A stretch of DNA of 64,000 nt from Shinella pollutisoli (GCF_024609765.1 NZ_JANFDG010000029.1:1-64000), one strand, 5' to 3'; positions 8,270-17,643 are shown, numbered from the stretch's first letter. The notes: generated by a model not told the origin, from the letters alone. Translations and numbers: made by a program.

Positions 8270-9337
8270 TCATTCCGCCGATTCATGCACCAGCCGATTG
8301 ATGAAATCCAGCTTCTCCACCACCGGCGGCGGCAGGACGAAGGGGTAGCTGTCGGGCTGGCCCATCGAGCGCTGGATGGCGTTGAGCGCGACGCTGAGCG
8401 GTATCCAGGCCTCGACGAGGCGGGCGGCGTCCGGGGCGCGGTAGGGGTCGAAGGTCACCTCGGCCTCCAGCTCCGCGTGGCCCTTCGGGTCGGTGACGAG
8501 GCCGAAGGCGCGGGCGGTCTCCAGCGTGTCGACGATGTGGAAGAAATGCGCCCAGCACTCGGCGAAATCCTCGGCCGGATGGCTGCTCGCGTAGGTGCTG
8601 ATGAAATGCTGCTGCCAATCGGCGGGCGGGCCTTCGTCGTAGTTGCGCCGGAGGGCCGCGGCGTAATCCGCGCGCTCGTCGCCGAACAGGCGGCGGGCTT
8701 CCTCCAGCGTCGCCTCGTCGCGCACCAGCCGCTGCCAGTAGAAATGGCCGATCTCGTGGCGGAAATGGCCGAGCAGCGAACGGTAGGGCTCGTTCATCGA
8801 CACGCGCACGCTCTCGCGCACCTCGTCGTCGGCTTCGGCCGCGCGCAGGCTGATCAGCCCCGCCTCGTGGCCGGTCATGGCGGCGGAAACGACGTTGCCG
8901 TTTTCGTCCAGCTCGTCGGCGAGGAAATCGAAGACGAGGCCGCCCTCCGGATCCTCCTCGCGCGTCGGGCGCGGCAGGTTCCAGCGCAGCAGCGAATAGA
9001 AGAGATGGCGCTGGGCGAGGCCGATGCGACGCCAGCGTTCGAGGCCGCGCGGATCCGTGACGGGCACGATGCGGTTGTGACGGCAGGCCTCGCAGAAGGC
9101 GTGCGGGCCGTCGGCCGGCACCAGCCAGTTGCAGACCCCGTGTAGGGCGTTGTCGCAGAAGCGGTAGAGCGCGCCGCCCCCGCCCGGCGCCAGCGCCCAC
9201 AGGCCCTCGCCCGCCGGCACGAGCGCGTGCAGCGTCACGTCCCCGGCGACGAAACCGAGCATGGCGCCGCAGCGGACGCAGAGGCGGTTGTCGAAGTGGA
9301 CGGTCTGCCCGCAGGTGCGGCAGGTGAAGAGCTTCAT
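8270..9337 (-). CDS. Putative zinc-binding metallopeptidase with N-terminal zinc ribbon
   Basis: A 355-residue protein of the COG4307-like putative zinc peptidase family, as far as I recognise it. The N-terminus has a rubredoxin-like ribbon (CRTCGQ and CVRCGA) and a second cysteine set (FCDNALHGVCNW and FCEACRHN). A zincin motif HEIGHFYW lies near residue 205, followed by the ECWAHFFH helix near residue 270 that would supply a third ligand. No signal peptide, so cytosolic. The ATG at 9337 has a GGGGGA site just upstream; an in-frame ATG at 9349 is less suitable. Function unknown; peptidase activity is inferred from the motif. Confidence 0.85.
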   Translation of the reverse strand: MKLFTCRTCGQTVHFDNRLCVRCGAMLGFVAGDVTLHALVPAGEGLWALAPGGGGALYRFCDNALHGVCNWLVPADGPHAFCEACRHNRIVPVTDPRGLERWRRIGLAQRHLFYSLLRWNLPRPTREEDPEGGLVFDFLADELDENGNVVSAAMTGHEAGLISLRAAEADDEVRESVRVSMNEPYRSLLGHFRHEIGHFYWQRLVRDEATLEEARRLFGDERADYAAALRRNYDEGPPADWQQHFISTYASSHPAEDFAECWAHFFHIVDTLETARAFGLVTDPKGHAELEAEVTFDPYRAPDAARLVEAWIPLSVALNAIQRSMGQPDSYPFVLPPPVVEKLDFINRLVHESAE

Positions 9338-9354
9338 CGATCCCCCCATCCGGA

Positions 9355-9490
9355 AGGCGGCTTCGGCCCGCCTCCCTCGATGGGGAGGTCGCCGCGCAGC
9401 GGCGGGCGGGGATGAACCGCCGGCATTTTGATATGCCGCTTCACCCCACCCCGGACCGGCAGTCCGACCCTCCCCGTCGAGGGGAGGGTA
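9355..9490. repeat. Palindromic intergenic repeat, CCTCCCC-GGGGAGG type
   Basis: Two hairpin-forming blocks, CCTCCCTCGATGGGGAGG (about 9370-9387) and CCTCCCCGTCGAGGGGAGG (about 9469-9487), with GGGATGA/TTCACCCC-type tails facing each other. A similar block opens the repeat cluster at 59872. It lies between the CsbD gene and the zinc peptidase gene. No gene is seen inside. Confidence 0.7.
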
Positions 9491-9513
9491 AGCGTGCCGC
9501 GAGCGCCGACCGC

Positions 9514-9705
9514 TTACAGCCGGTCGACGGCGCCCTTCACCGCGTCCTTGGCCTTGCCGACGGCCTTCTGGGTCTTGCCCTTGGCTTCCTGGCCGGCGCC
9601 CTCGGCGCGCAGCTTCGGGCTGTCGGTCGCCTTGCCGACGGCCTGCTTGGCCTTGCCGGCCATCTCGTTGGCGGTGCCCTTGATCTTGTCGGAGGTGCTG
9701 CCCAT
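9514..9705 (-). CDS. CsbD family small stress-associated protein
   Basis: A 63-residue, lysine- and alanine-rich hydrophilic protein with the CsbD signature: [18 protein letters not shown] at the N-terminus followed by repeated KAKQAVGKA / [18 protein letters not shown] segments. CsbD-like proteins are abundant general-stress proteins of unknown biochemical role. The ATG at 9705 is chosen because AAGGGAG lies about 9 bases upstream and the domain begins at this residue; an upstream in-frame ATG would add an unrelated 22 residues. Confidence 0.9.
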   Translation of the reverse strand: MGSTSDKIKGTANEMAGKAKQAVGKATDSPKLRAEGAGQEAKGKTQKAVGKAKDAVKGAVDRL

Positions 9706-9806
9706 CGTTCTGCTCCCTTGCTGAACCGCATGATCATTCATGCCGCCGGAAAACGGGACGGAGGGAGACAAGTTCCAGGGATGCGGAAAAAATCCGCGTG
9801 AATGCG

Positions 9807-10412
9807 TCAGGCGTGCCCCGCCTCGGCGGAGAGCATGGCGGGGGTGACGCCCATCAGCGCCAGCGCCCGCTCGTACTTGCTGTCGAGGTTGGTGTCGAAG
9901 ATCAGCTCCTCCTGCGCCGGGCAGGTCAGCCAGCCGTTCGCGCCGATCTCGCTCTCGATCTGGCCGGCGCCCCAGCCGGCATAGCCGAGCATCATCAGCC
10001 CGCGCCGGGGGCCGCGGCCGCGGGTGATGGCCTTGACGATGTCGAGCGTCGCCGTGAGGCAGATGTCGTCGCTGACGGGAATGCTCGATTCGGACATGTA
10101 GTCGTCCGAATGCAGCACGAAGCCGCGGCCGCTCTCCACCGGCCCGCCGCTGCGGATCGGGAAGTCGCGCGTGGCGCCCGGCAGGCGGATCAGCTCCTCC
10201 TCGCCGACGAGCTGGAGGTGCAGCAGCACGTCGGAAAAGCTCAGCGGCTGCGGCCGGTTGATGACGAAGCCCATCGCCCCGTCCTCGGAATGGGCGCAGA
10301 TATAGACGACCGTGCGGGCGAAATTGGTGTCGGCCATGTTCGGCATGGCGATCAGGAAGTGACCGTCAAGGAAACCGCGCTCGCGCCTGTTTCTCAGCAC
10401 CGAAATAGCCAT
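9807..10412 (-). CDS. YqgE/AlgH family protein (UPF0301)
   Basis: A 201-residue protein of the YqgE/AlgH (DUF179) family. Typical segments are [20 protein letters not shown] near the N-terminus, [20 protein letters not shown], the [14 protein letters not shown] loop and the [14 protein letters not shown] motif. The family is widespread in proteobacteria; its molecular function is unknown. It lies divergent from the DsbD-alpha-like gene with about 130 bp between their starts. Confidence 0.92.
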   Translation of the reverse strand: MAISVLRNRRERGFLDGHFLIAMPNMADTNFARTVVYICAHSEDGAMGFVINRPQPLSFSDVLLHLQLVGEEELIRLPGATRDFPIRSGGPVESGRGFVLHSDDYMSESSIPVSDDICLTATLDIVKAITRGRGPRRGLMMLGYAGWGAGQIESEIGANGWLTCPAQEELIFDTNLDSKYERALALMGVTPAMLSAEAGHA

Positions 10413-10468
10413 AGCCCCACCAGCCTACCAATTCGCCGGCAAATGAAAAGCTCTCTTTTTGCGCCCCG

Positions 10469-10490
10469 ACGATCAAGCATTTATGATCGT
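10469..10490. promoter_or_regulatory. Inverted repeat in a divergent promoter region
   Basis: ACGATCA and TGATCGT, 7-bp perfect arms around an 8-base spacer, lie midway between the divergent yqgE-like and DsbD-alpha-like genes. It could bind a dimeric regulator; no specific family is indicated. Confidence 0.3.
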
Positions 10491-10542
10491 TCCCGGCGCT
10501 TTGCCGCTGGAAAGCGGCCCGCGCCGGCGCTAGACCTTCGGC

Positions 10543-11340
10543 ATGACGCGCTTCCGCACGGCCCTCGCCGCCCTCGTTCCGCTCCTCCTCCTGCCCCCCG
10601 CGGCGCTCGCCGCCGCCTCGGCATGGGTCGCCACGCCCGGCGGGGATGTGCGGCTGGTGGCGCTGCCGGCGGATGCCTCCGGCCGGGTGCGGGCGATGCT
10701 CGACATCCGCCTCCACGACGGCTGGAAGACCTATTGGCGCGATCCCGGCGGCGCCGGCATCCCGCCGGCCCTGACGGCGACGGGGGCGAGGCTCGAGGCG
10801 GTGCGCTTTCCCGTGCCGAAGCGGCTCGGCGACGCGGAGCTGCACTATGTCGGCTACGACGCGCCGGTCGCCCTGCCGCTGACGCTCACGGACGTCTCCG
10901 GGCCGGTGACGCTCTCCGTCTTCCTTGGCGTGTGCAAGGAGATCTGCATTCCCGTGCAGGCGGAGCTTGGCGTCGACCCGCGGCAGGAAGCCTTCGCCAA
11001 CCCGCTGGAGGAGACGGCGATCGCCGCCGCCGAGGCGAAGCTGCCGCCCGCCGCCGCCGAAGACCTCGCGCCGCTCTCCGGCCGCTGGTCGGCCGACGGC
11101 AAGACGCTCACCGTGCGCTTCCGCGCGCCGGAGGGCGGCGGGCCGCCGGAGGTCTATGTCTCGGGTCCCGACGACATCCAGTTCGGCCCGGCGGGCGCGG
11201 CAAGGCGCGACGGTGAAGCCTATGTCGCCGACGTGCCGGTGCTCTACCGGCCGAAGGCCTTCGACGCGGCGGCGGGGCCCGTCCTCCTTGCCGTGCGCAT
11301 CGGCACGCGCACGATGGAAGCCCCGCTTGCGATCGAGTGA
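10543..11340 (+). CDS. DsbD alpha-domain-like periplasmic protein
   Basis: A 265-residue secreted protein with a clear Sec signal peptide (hydrophobic leader ending near ALAAA, about residue 23). The mature part matches the N-terminal (alpha) domain of the disulfide interchange protein DsbD, including DGWKTYWRDPGGAG and the cysteine pair in GVCKEICIPV (about residues 128-137). The membrane and thioredoxin domains of full DsbD are absent. It may pass reducing equivalents to periplasmic partners together with a separate membrane component not in this window. The peroxiredoxin gene follows 45 bases downstream and may be co-transcribed. Confidence 0.85.
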   Translation: MTRFRTALAALVPLLLLPPAALAAASAWVATPGGDVRLVALPADASGRVRAMLDIRLHDGWKTYWRDPGGAGIPPALTATGARLEAVRFPVPKRLGDAELHYVGYDAPVALPLTLTDVSGPVTLSVFLGVCKEICIPVQAELGVDPRQEAFANPLEETAIAAAEAKLPPAAAEDLAPLSGRWSADGKTLTVRFRAPEGGGPPEVYVSGPDDIQFGPAGAARRDGEAYVADVPVLYRPKAFDAAAGPVLLAVRIGTRTMEAPLAIE

Positions 11341-11385
11341 TCCGCCTCTATATTGCCCGCACGTCACCAGAAAAGGGAGAGACCC

Positions 11386-11871
11386 GTGACCATAGCCGTT
11401 GGCGACAAGCTGCCCGACCTCAAGCTCAAGGAACGCACGCCGGACGGCCCGGCCGACGTCTCCACAAACGACCTCTTCAAGGGCCGGCGCGTCGTGCTCT
11501 TCGCCGTGCCCGGCGCCTTCACGCCGACCTGCTCGCTGAACCACCTGCCGGGCTATCTTGAAAACCGCGACGCCATCCTCGCCAAGGGCGTGGACGACAT
11601 CGTCGTCGTCGCGGTCAACGACCATCACGTCATGGGCGCCTGGGCAAATTCCACCGGGGCGGCCGGCAAGCTGCGCTTCATCGCCGACTGGGACGCCGCC
11701 TTCACCAAGGCGCTCGGCCTCGACGCCGACCTCTCCGGCGGCGGCCTCGGTGTCCGCTCCAAGCGCTATTCCATGCTCGTCGACGACGGCGTGGTGAAGA
11801 CGCTCAACATAGAGGAAAGCCCCGGCCAGGCGACCGTCTCGGCGGCGGCTGCGATGATCGGGCAGCTGTGA
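11386..11871 (+). CDS. Peroxiredoxin (Prx5/AhpE-like, redoxin domain)
   Basis: A 161-residue thiol peroxidase of the Prx5 subfamily. It reduces hydrogen peroxide and organic hydroperoxides; the peroxidatic cysteine sits in the motif PGAFTPTCSLNHLPGY (Cys about residue 48), and the RSKRYSMLVDDG segment is also typical. The start is the GTG at 11386, preceded by a strong AAAGGGAG site. It lies downstream of the DsbD-alpha-like gene, consistent with a thiol-redox theme. Confidence 0.93.
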   Translation: MTIAVGDKLPDLKLKERTPDGPADVSTNDLFKGRRVVLFAVPGAFTPTCSLNHLPGYLENRDAILAKGVDDIVVVAVNDHHVMGAWANSTGAAGKLRFIADWDAAFTKALGLDADLSGGGLGVRSKRYSMLVDDGVVKTLNIEESPGQATVSAAAAMIGQL

Positions 11872-11938
11872 GGCAGTAGGGAAGATAGCCGGTTTTCCGG
11901 ATTCCTACTGCCTAATTCCTATTGCCTATTGCCTGCCT
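11871..11938. terminator. Hairpin and heptad repeat between convergent genes
   Basis: AGGCAGTAGG (11871-11880) and CCTACTGCCT (11904-11913) form a perfect 10-bp stem enclosing a second small stem, CCGG-TTTT-CCGG. From 11904 the sequence continues with a period-7 degenerate repeat (CCTACTG, CCTAATT, CCTATTG, CCTATTG, CCTGCCT) that runs into the last codons of rnhA. Position between two convergent genes suggests a bidirectional terminator; no clear U-tract is present. Confidence 0.55.
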
Positions 11939-12368
11939 TGAACGGCGCCATGCCCCCGCGCGCCAGCTCGTCGGCGCGTTCGTTTTCCGGGTGGCCGGCG
12001 TGGCCGCGGACCCAGTGCCACTCGACCTTGTGGCGCAGCCGGGCCTCGTCGAGGGCCTGCCAGAGGTCGCCGTTCTTCACCGGCTTCCTGTCGGCCGTCT
12101 TCCAGCCGTTCTTCTTCCAGCCGTGGATCCATTTCGAAATGCCGTCCATGACGTATTTCGAGTCCGTGTAGAGGTCGACCTCGCAGGGGCTCTTCAGCGC
12201 GGTGAGCGCGCTGACGGCGGCGGTCAGCTCCATGCGGTTGTTGGTCGTCAGCGCCTCGCCGCCGGAAAGCTCCTTCTCGACCTCGCCGTAGCGCAGCACC
12301 GCGCCCCAGCCGCCCGGGCCGGGATTGCCCGAGCAGGCCCCGTCCGTGAAGATGTCGACGTGCTTCAT
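11919..12368 (-). CDS. rnhA: Ribonuclease HI
   Basis: A 149-residue RNase HI that cleaves RNA in RNA-DNA hybrids in the cytosol. The four catalytic acids are in place: Asp in [14 protein letters not shown], Glu in NRMELTAA, Asp in YTDSKYV and Asp in NERADELA. The [15 protein letters not shown] basic-protrusion region is present. The ATG at 12368 overlaps the thrB stop by 4 bases (ATGA), which suggests translational coupling. The last codons fall inside the heptad repeat at the 3' end, so the C-terminal tail (NRQ) is repeat-encoded. Confidence 0.96.
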   Translation of the reverse strand: MKHVDIFTDGACSGNPGPGGWGAVLRYGEVEKELSGGEALTTNNRMELTAAVSALTALKSPCEVDLYTDSKYVMDGISKWIHGWKKNGWKTADRKPVKNGDLWQALDEARLRHKVEWHWVRGHAGHPENERADELARGGMAPFKAGNRQ

Positions 12369-13330
12369 CGCGCAAGCCCGTATTCGGCCGGACCCGCCAC
12401 CTGCCGGTGGAAGCGCAGCTTGCGCAGATATTCGAGCGGGTCCTTCTTCACCACCAGCGCGCCCTCCGGCGTCGTCAGCCAGTCGTAGAGCCGCGTCAGG
12501 AAGAAGCGCAGCGCCGAGCCGCGGGAGAGCAGCGGCAGCGCCGCCGCCTCGGCCTCCGACAGCGGCCGCACGCTCTCGTAGCCGGCCAGCAACGCCATGC
12601 CCTTCGTCAGGTTGAAGGCGCCGTCCTTCTCGAAGCACCAGGCGTTGAGGCAGATCGAGACGTCGTAGGCGAGGAGGTCGTTGCAGGCAAAGTAGAAGTC
12701 GATCAGGCCGGAGAGCCGTTCGCCGATGAAGAAGACGTTGTCCGGGAAGAGGTCGGCATGGATGACGCCGGCCGGCAGGTCCTTCGGCCAGCGGGCTTCG
12801 AGGAAGGCGAGCTCGCCGCCGATCTCCGCCTGCAGGCCCGTCTCCACCTCGTCGGCGCGGCCGGCCGACTTCTCCCAGAGCGGCCGCCAGCCGTCGACGG
12901 AGAGCGCGTTGCGGCGGGTGAGCGAAAAGCCCTCGCCGGCGAGATGCATCTCGGCGAGCGCCCGGCCGACCTCGCGGCAATGCTTCGCCGCGGGCTTGCG
13001 CAGCCACATGCCTTCGAGGAAGGAGATCATCGCGGCGGGGCGGCCGGAGAGCTCGCCGAGCAGCGCGCCGTCGTTCCTCGGCAGCGGCAGCGGGCAGGAC
13101 AGGCCCTTCTCCGCCAGATGGTGCATCAGGCCGAGGAAGAAGGGCAGGTCGCCCGGGTCGACGCGCTTCTCGTAGAGCGTCAGGATGAAGGCGCCCTTCG
13201 TCGTGTGCAGGAGGAAATTGGAGTTCTCGACGCCCTCGGCGATGCCCTTGTAGGAGGTGAGCGTGCCGGCGTCGTAGGCGGTGAGGAAGCGGGCGAGGTC
13301 GTCCTCGGTGATGTCGGTGTAAACGGCCAC
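12365..13330 (-). CDS. thrB: Homoserine kinase (ThrB type II, choline-kinase fold)
   Basis: A 321-residue ATP-dependent kinase that phosphorylates L-homoserine, the substrate step for ThrC. It belongs to the APH/choline kinase-fold form found in alphaproteobacteria and pseudomonads, not the GHMP form. The N-terminus [19 protein letters not shown], the catalytic [11 protein letters not shown] loop (Brenner motif) and the [13 protein letters not shown] magnesium segment are diagnostic. It lies in an ispH-thrB-rnhA minus-strand group; a RIME-like element separates it from ispH. Confidence 0.95.
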   Translation of the reverse strand: MAVYTDITEDDLARFLTAYDAGTLTSYKGIAEGVENSNFLLHTTKGAFILTLYEKRVDPGDLPFFLGLMHHLAEKGLSCPLPLPRNDGALLGELSGRPAAMISFLEGMWLRKPAAKHCREVGRALAEMHLAGEGFSLTRRNALSVDGWRPLWEKSAGRADEVETGLQAEIGGELAFLEARWPKDLPAGVIHADLFPDNVFFIGERLSGLIDFYFACNDLLAYDVSICLNAWCFEKDGAFNLTKGMALLAGYESVRPLSEAEAAALPLLSRGSALRFFLTRLYDWLTTPEGALVVKKDPLEYLRKLRFHRQVAGPAEYGLAR

Positions 13331-13377
13331 GGCGGGTCTCAGGTTGGGATAGTATGGACAGGTTTGATGGGGATCAG

Positions 13378-13495
13378 GCCCCTCACCTGCCTGTCGGCAT
13401 CCTCTCCCCGCAAGCGGGGCGAGGAAGGATGGGCGCGCCGGCTTCCTCCTTCTCCCCGTTTACGGGGAGAAGGTCCCGGCAGGGGGATGAGGGGC
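13378..13495. repeat. RIME-like palindromic intergenic element
   Basis: The outer arms GCCCCTCACCTGCC and GGGGGATGAGGGGC are inverted. Inside are a CTCTCCCCGC-GCGGGGCGAGG hairpin and a CTTCTCCCC-GGGGAGAAGG hairpin. It is the same family and orientation as 15741-15860, located between thrB and ispH. Confidence 0.85.
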
Positions 13496-13516
13496 GGACG
13501 CCCGAGGAGAACCGTA

Positions 13517-14521
13517 CTATTCGCCATTCACGAAGGCCATGTCGGCGGCGGTGAGTTCGATGGCGCGCAGTTCCCGGTTGACGAGGAAGTGCTCGTTCTC
13601 CTCGACGGTGTCGGCAAGCTCCACCTTCGCGTCGTAGCGGGCGCGGAAGGCCTCGATGATCTCGTTGACGATAACCTCGGGCGCCGAGGCGCCGGCGGAG
13701 AGGCCGACGGTGCGGATGGCGCCGATCGCCTCCCAGTCGATCTCGGCGGCGCGCTGGACGAGCACGGAGCGCGTCGCCCCGGCGCGCAGCGCCACCTCGA
13801 CGAGGCGCTTGGAGTTCGACGAGTTCGGCGCGCCGACGACGAGGAAGAGGTCGCAGCCGGGCGCCGCCTGCTTCACCGCCTCCTGCCGGTTCGTGGTGGC
13901 GTAGCAGATCGAATCGGCGGCGGGCGCCGTGAGATTCGGGAAGCGCTCGTGCAGGCGCTTGATGACGCCGGCCGTGTCGTCCACCGACAGCGTCGTCTGG
14001 GTGACGTAGCCGAGATTGTCCGGATCCGGCGGCACGTAGGCGTCGGCGTCGGCGACGGTCTCGACCAGCGAGACGGAGCCTTCCGGAAGCTGGCCCATGG
14101 TGCCGATCACCTCCGGGTGGCCGGCATGACCGATCAGCACGACGTGGCGGCCCTGGCGCTGGTGGCGCATCGCCTGCTTGTGCACCTTGGAGACGAGCGG
14201 GCAGGTCGCGTCGAGATAGAAGAGGTTGCGCGCCTGCGCATCCTCCGGCACCGACTTCGGCACGCCGTGGGCGGAGAAGACGACGGGCTGCTTGCGGTGC
14301 TCCTCGGGAATCTCGTCGAGCTCCTCGACGAAGATCGCGCCCTTCGCCTCCAGGCCCTCGACGACATAGCGGTTGTGGACGATCTCGTGGCGGACATAGA
14401 CCGGCGCGCCGTAGGCCTTCAGCGCCAGCACCACGATCTGGATCGCCCGGTCGACGCCGGCGCAGAAGCCGCGCGGCCCGCAGAGCCGGATCGTGAGGGG
14501 GGATTTCACCTGCATGTCCAT
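13517..14521 (-). CDS. ispH: 4-hydroxy-3-methylbut-2-enyl diphosphate reductase
   Basis: A 334-residue iron-sulfur enzyme of the MEP isoprenoid pathway; reduces HMBPP to IPP and DMAPP. The three cluster cysteines are visible in [26 protein letters not shown] and [13 protein letters not shown]. The [17 protein letters not shown]-type ([11 protein letters not shown]) and [13 protein letters not shown] substrate motifs are conserved. The ATG at 14521 has AAAGGA at suitable spacing; the ATG at 14515 is an alternative. Dxs, the first enzyme of the same pathway, is encoded at 40254. Confidence 0.96.
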   Translation of the reverse strand: MDMQVKSPLTIRLCGPRGFCAGVDRAIQIVVLALKAYGAPVYVRHEIVHNRYVVEGLEAKGAIFVEELDEIPEEHRKQPVVFSAHGVPKSVPEDAQARNLFYLDATCPLVSKVHKQAMRHQRQGRHVVLIGHAGHPEVIGTMGQLPEGSVSLVETVADADAYVPPDPDNLGYVTQTTLSVDDTAGVIKRLHERFPNLTAPAADSICYATTNRQEAVKQAAPGCDLFLVVGAPNSSNSKRLVEVALRAGATRSVLVQRAAEIDWEAIGAIRTVGLSAGASAPEVIVNEIIEAFRARYDAKVELADTVEENEHFLVNRELRAIELTAADMAFVNGE

Positions 14522-14591
14522 CGGATCGTCGCCGTCCTTTCGGTTCGCCCCGGGTTTACCACAAAATGCCGCGAGGAAAAGGCTCCCGCCC

Positions 14592-15335
14592 TCAGGAACG
14601 CCGCCGGAAGACGTAGAAGCCGCTGACGAGCACCAGCGCCAGCGCCAGCCCGTACCAGGTGACGGCGTATTGCAGGTGGTTGTTCGGCAGGTCGAACTGG
14701 GTGACGCCGCCGATCGGCAGGCCTTTCGGGTTCGGCGCGTCGCCGGCATCGACGAAGAAGGGCACCAGCCGGTCGGGCCCAATCCCGGTGCTCGCCGCCA
14801 TCGCGTCGAGGTCCTTCCAGTAGAAGACGTTCTTGGCGAGGTCGTTGTCGGGCACCAGCGAGGACGGCTTTTCCGCGAGCCGCGCGCGGGCGAGCCCGGT
14901 CACCGTCTGCACGCCGGTCAGTTGCCCCTGCTTGCGCATCTCCGGCTCCTTCGCCTCGAAGGGCACGAAACCGCGGTTGACGAAGAGGAAGCGGCCGTCG
15001 GCAAGCGCCAGCGGCGTATAGACGTGGTAGCCCGTCCGGCCGCGCCAGGTGGCGAAGAAATGCCGCTCGCGGTCGTTGGCGAAGGTGCCGGTGACCGTCA
15101 CCGGGCGGTATTCGATGTCCTCGCCGCGCGCCGCCATCGCCTCGATCTCGGCGAGCGGCGCCGGGGGCGCGACGCGGCGTTCCGCCATGTCGGCGAGCAG
15201 CGCCTCCTTCCAGAAAAGCCGCTGCACCTGCCAGGTGCCGAGCGACAGCAGGATGGCGAGCGCCGCGAGCACCAGGGCGACGGAAAGCGTCGTGCGCACC
15301 CTGCCCGGCCGGCGGCCCGCCTGTGCCTCAGCCAC
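14592..15335 (-). CDS. SURF1 family cytochrome oxidase biogenesis protein
   Basis: A 247-residue SURF1/Shy1-like inner-membrane protein with two transmembrane helices, one near the N-terminus (about residues 17-36, followed by [12 protein letters not shown]) and one at the C-terminus (about 220-240). The [16 protein letters not shown] and [14 protein letters not shown] motifs are typical. SURF1 helps insert heme a into subunit I of aa3-type oxidase, which fits its place downstream of the cta genes. Its start overlaps the DUF983 gene by 8 bases. Confidence 0.95.
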   Translation of the reverse strand: MAEAQAGRRPGRVRTTLSVALVLAALAILLSLGTWQVQRLFWKEALLADMAERRVAPPAPLAEIEAMAARGEDIEYRPVTVTGTFANDRERHFFATWRGRTGYHVYTPLALADGRFLFVNRGFVPFEAKEPEMRKQGQLTGVQTVTGLARARLAEKPSSLVPDNDLAKNVFYWKDLDAMAASTGIGPDRLVPFFVDAGDAPNPKGLPIGGVTQFDLPNNHLQYAVTWYGLALALVLVSGFYVFRRRS

Positions 15336-15711
15336 GGTCGATCTCGCCGGGCCGCGCGTTGTTGCGGTATTGCAGCGCGATCAGCACGCCCTTGAGCACG
15401 CGCATCACCGTGAGGCCGAGGACGATCGTCAGCGGTATCCACATGATGAAATGCACCCAGAGCGGCGGGTTGACGTTGACCTCCGTCCACAGCGCCGCGC
15501 CGACGACGATGAAGCCGACGATCAGGAGAACGAAGACCACCGGCCCGTCGCCCGAATCGGCGAAGGAATAGTCGAGCCCGCAATTGCTGCAGGCCGGCCT
15601 CACCTTCAGCAGCCCGTCGAACAGCCGGCCCTCGCCGCAGCGCGGGCAGCGGCCGCGCGCGCCGGCGCTGAAGGGATCGACCGGCGGAAAGAGCGCCTTG
15701 TCCTCATCCAT
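15328..15711 (-). CDS. DUF983 zinc-ribbon membrane protein
   Basis: A 127-residue protein with an N-terminal zinc ribbon (CPRCGEGRLFDG and CSNCGLDYS) and two predicted transmembrane helices (about 60-82 and 90-112). This is the DUF983 family, often found beside cytochrome oxidase assembly genes; its biochemical role is unknown. The ATG at 15711 begins MDEDKALF; an upstream in-frame start would extend into the repeat element and is unlikely. Confidence 0.9.
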   Translation of the reverse strand: MDEDKALFPPVDPFSAGARGRCPRCGEGRLFDGLLKVRPACSNCGLDYSFADSGDGPVVFVLLIVGFIVVGAALWTEVNVNPPLWVHFIMWIPLTIVLGLTVMRVLKGVLIALQYRNNARPGEIDRG

Positions 15712-15740
15712 GATCGGTATCCGTCCTCGTGCGGTTGCGG

Positions 15741-15860
15741 GCCCCTCACCTGCCTGCCGGCATCCTCTCTCCGCAGGCGGGGCGAGGAACGATGGGCTCA
15801 CGGTTTTCCTCCTTCTCCCCGTTTACGGGGAGAGACGGTCCCGGCAGGGGGATGAGGGGC
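15741..15860. repeat. RIME-like palindromic intergenic element
   Basis: Nearly the same structure as 13378-13495: arms GCCCCTCACCTGCCTGCCGG and GGGATGAGGGGC around two short hairpins. It separates the DUF983 gene from the ctaE terminator. Confidence 0.85.
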
Positions 15861-15904
15861 AAATCCGGATGCCGGTATAGCCGCCTCGCCCCTTCGCGTC
15901 CAAC

Positions 15905-15937
15905 CCAAAAGCAAACGGCCGCATCGCTGCGGCCGTT
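15905..15937 (-). terminator. Intrinsic terminator of the cta operon
   Basis: On the minus strand, 23 bases after the ctaE stop, a perfect 10-bp stem AACGGCCGCA / TGCGGCCGTT with a 4-base loop (15914-15937) is followed by TTTGCTTTT. This is a classic Rho-independent terminator and separates ctaC-ctaE from the downstream DUF983-surf1 genes. Confidence 0.85.
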
Positions 15938-15959
15938 CGGTTCCTTCGTGCCGGCGAAA

Positions 15960-16835
15960 TCAGCCGTGCACCGGCGCGCCCCAGCCGCCCCAGATGTAGA
16001 TGGCGAAGAAGAGGAAGAGCCAGACGACGTCGACGAAGTGCCAGTACCAGGCGGCCGCCTCGAAGCCGAAATGCTGCTTCGGCGTGAAGTCGCCGCGCAT
16101 GGCGCGGACGAGGCAGACGATCAGGAAGATCGTGCCCACCAGCACGTGGAAGCCGTGGAAGCCGGTCGCCATGAAGAAGGTCGCGCCGTAGATCGAATCC
16201 TTGAAGGCGAAGGGCGCATGCGCATACTCGTAGGCCTGCACGAAGGAGAACAGGATGCCGAGCGCGACGGTCAGCGCCAGGCCGTTGACGAGGCCCTTGC
16301 GGTCGTTGTGGAGCAGCGCGTGGTGCGCCCAGGTCACGCAGGTGCCGGAGAGCAGCAGGATCACCGTGTTGTAGAGCGGCAGGTGCCAGGGATCGAGCAC
16401 CTCGATGCCCTTCGGCGGCCAGACGCCGCCGGTGTGCTCGACGCGGGCGGCCTGGATCGCCTCGCCCGGGAACAGGCTGGCGTCGAAGAAGGCCCAGAAC
16501 CAGGCGACGAAGAACATCACCTCGGAGGCGATGAACATGATCATGCCGTAGCGCAGGTGCAGCGAGACGACGCGGGTGTGGTGTCCCTCATGCGCTTCCT
16601 TCACCGTGTCGGCCCACCAGCCGTACATGGTGTAGAGGACGATCAGGAGGCCGATGAAGAAGATCCACGGCGTGGCGAGGTCGAGGCCGAAGAGATGCAG
16701 CGAGCCGCCCGACAGGTAGCGCATGTAGGCGACGCCGCCGATCGCCAGCACGAAGGCGCCGATCGAGGCGAGCAGCGGCCACGGGCTGGGGTCGATGATG
16801 TGGTAGTCGTGTTTCTTCTGGTGCGCATCGGCCAT
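15960..16835 (-). CDS. ctaE: Cytochrome c oxidase subunit III
   Basis: A 291-residue membrane subunit of aa3-type cytochrome c oxidase with about seven transmembrane helices. Characteristic segments are [54 protein letters not shown], the [14 protein letters not shown] helix and the C-terminal [14 protein letters not shown]. It is the last gene of ctaC-D-B-G-E and ends at an intrinsic terminator. The ATG at 16835 begins MADAHQKKH. Confidence 0.96.
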   Translation of the reverse strand: MADAHQKKHDYHIIDPSPWPLLASIGAFVLAIGGVAYMRYLSGGSLHLFGLDLATPWIFFIGLLIVLYTMYGWWADTVKEAHEGHHTRVVSLHLRYGMIMFIASEVMFFVAWFWAFFDASLFPGEAIQAARVEHTGGVWPPKGIEVLDPWHLPLYNTVILLLSGTCVTWAHHALLHNDRKGLVNGLALTVALGILFSFVQAYEYAHAPFAFKDSIYGATFFMATGFHGFHVLVGTIFLIVCLVRAMRGDFTPKQHFGFEAAAWYWHFVDVVWLFLFFAIYIWGGWGAPVHG

Positions 16836-16893
16836 GTGACTTATCCCCGAATGTATCGCTTCAGCTCCCGGCATAGCCGGAAACGTCTGTTTT

Positions 16894-17499
16894 TCAAAGC
16901 TGGTTTGCGTTCCCCGCCTTCGTCTCGACGGCCGAGGCCACGGGCTTCGTGCCGGCATGCGGATAGAAGGTGTAGGAAAGCGTGATCGTGTGGATGCCCT
17001 TCGTCTCGACCGGATCGACGATCGCCGGGTCGACGAAGAAGACGACCGGCATCTCGAGCTCCTCGCCCGGCTTGAGCGCCGTCTCGGTGAAGCAGAAGCA
17101 CTCCACCTTGTTGAAATAGGCGCCCGCCGCCTCCGGCGTGACGTTGAACGTCGCCTGGCCGGCGGTCGGCGTCGAGGCGAGATTGCGGGCCTTGTAGAGC
17201 ACCTGCACCGTCTCGCCGATCCGAAGCTCCACCTCGCGCTGCACCGGCGTGAAGGACCAGGCGAGGCCCGGCGCGGTGTTGGCGTCGAAGCGCACCTTGA
17301 TCTTGCGGTCGAGGATGACGTCGGAGGCTTGCTCGACGCGCTGCGTCGTGCCGCCGTAGCCCGTGACCTTGCAGAACAGGTCGTAGAGCGGCACGGCCGC
17401 ATAGGCCATGCCGAGCATGCCGAAGACGAAGGCGCAGCAGACGGCGACGATCCCGCCGTTGCTGATGCCGCTCTTCTCGATCTTCCGCGGTTCCGTCAT
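16894..17499 (-). CDS. ctaG: Cytochrome c oxidase assembly protein CtaG (Cox11 family)
   Basis: A 201-residue copper chaperone that delivers copper to the CuB site of subunit I. It has a single N-terminal transmembrane helix (about residues 17-35) and a periplasmic immunoglobulin-like domain with the copper-binding CFCFTET motif. The [17 protein letters not shown] and [10 protein letters not shown] segments are also conserved. It sits between the small 46-residue gene and ctaE in the oxidase operon. Confidence 0.96.
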   Translation of the reverse strand: MTEPRKIEKSGISNGGIVAVCCAFVFGMLGMAYAAVPLYDLFCKVTGYGGTTQRVEQASDVILDRKIKVRFDANTAPGLAWSFTPVQREVELRIGETVQVLYKARNLASTPTAGQATFNVTPEAAGAYFNKVECFCFTETALKPGEELEMPVVFFVDPAIVDPVETKGIHTITLSYTFYPHAGTKPVASAVETKAGNANQL

Positions 17500-17502
17500 G
17501 GC

Positions 17503-17643
17503 TCAGCCCGCTATTCCGCCGGTGAACTTCACCAGCGTGATCACGTAGAACAGGACGACGAGGGCGAAGAGCACGACGGCGAGCGCGACGTTGCGGCCGC
17601 GGCGCGACTTCTTCTGGTTCTCGGTGAGGTTCACGGTTTCCAT
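17503..17643 (-). CDS. 46-residue single-TM protein in the oxidase operon (CoxF-like)
   Basis: A 46-residue protein beginning [18 protein letters not shown], with a basic N-terminal segment and one transmembrane helix (about residues 21-40). Its ATG shares one base with the ctaB stop (TGATG) and it ends 3 bases before the ctaG start, so it is clearly embedded in the operon. A small unnamed ORF between ctaB and ctaG, sometimes called CoxF, is usual in alphaproteobacteria; function unknown, assembly role inferred. Confidence 0.85.
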   Translation of the reverse strand: METVNLTENQKKSRRGRNVALAVVLFALVVLFYVITLVKFTGGIAG

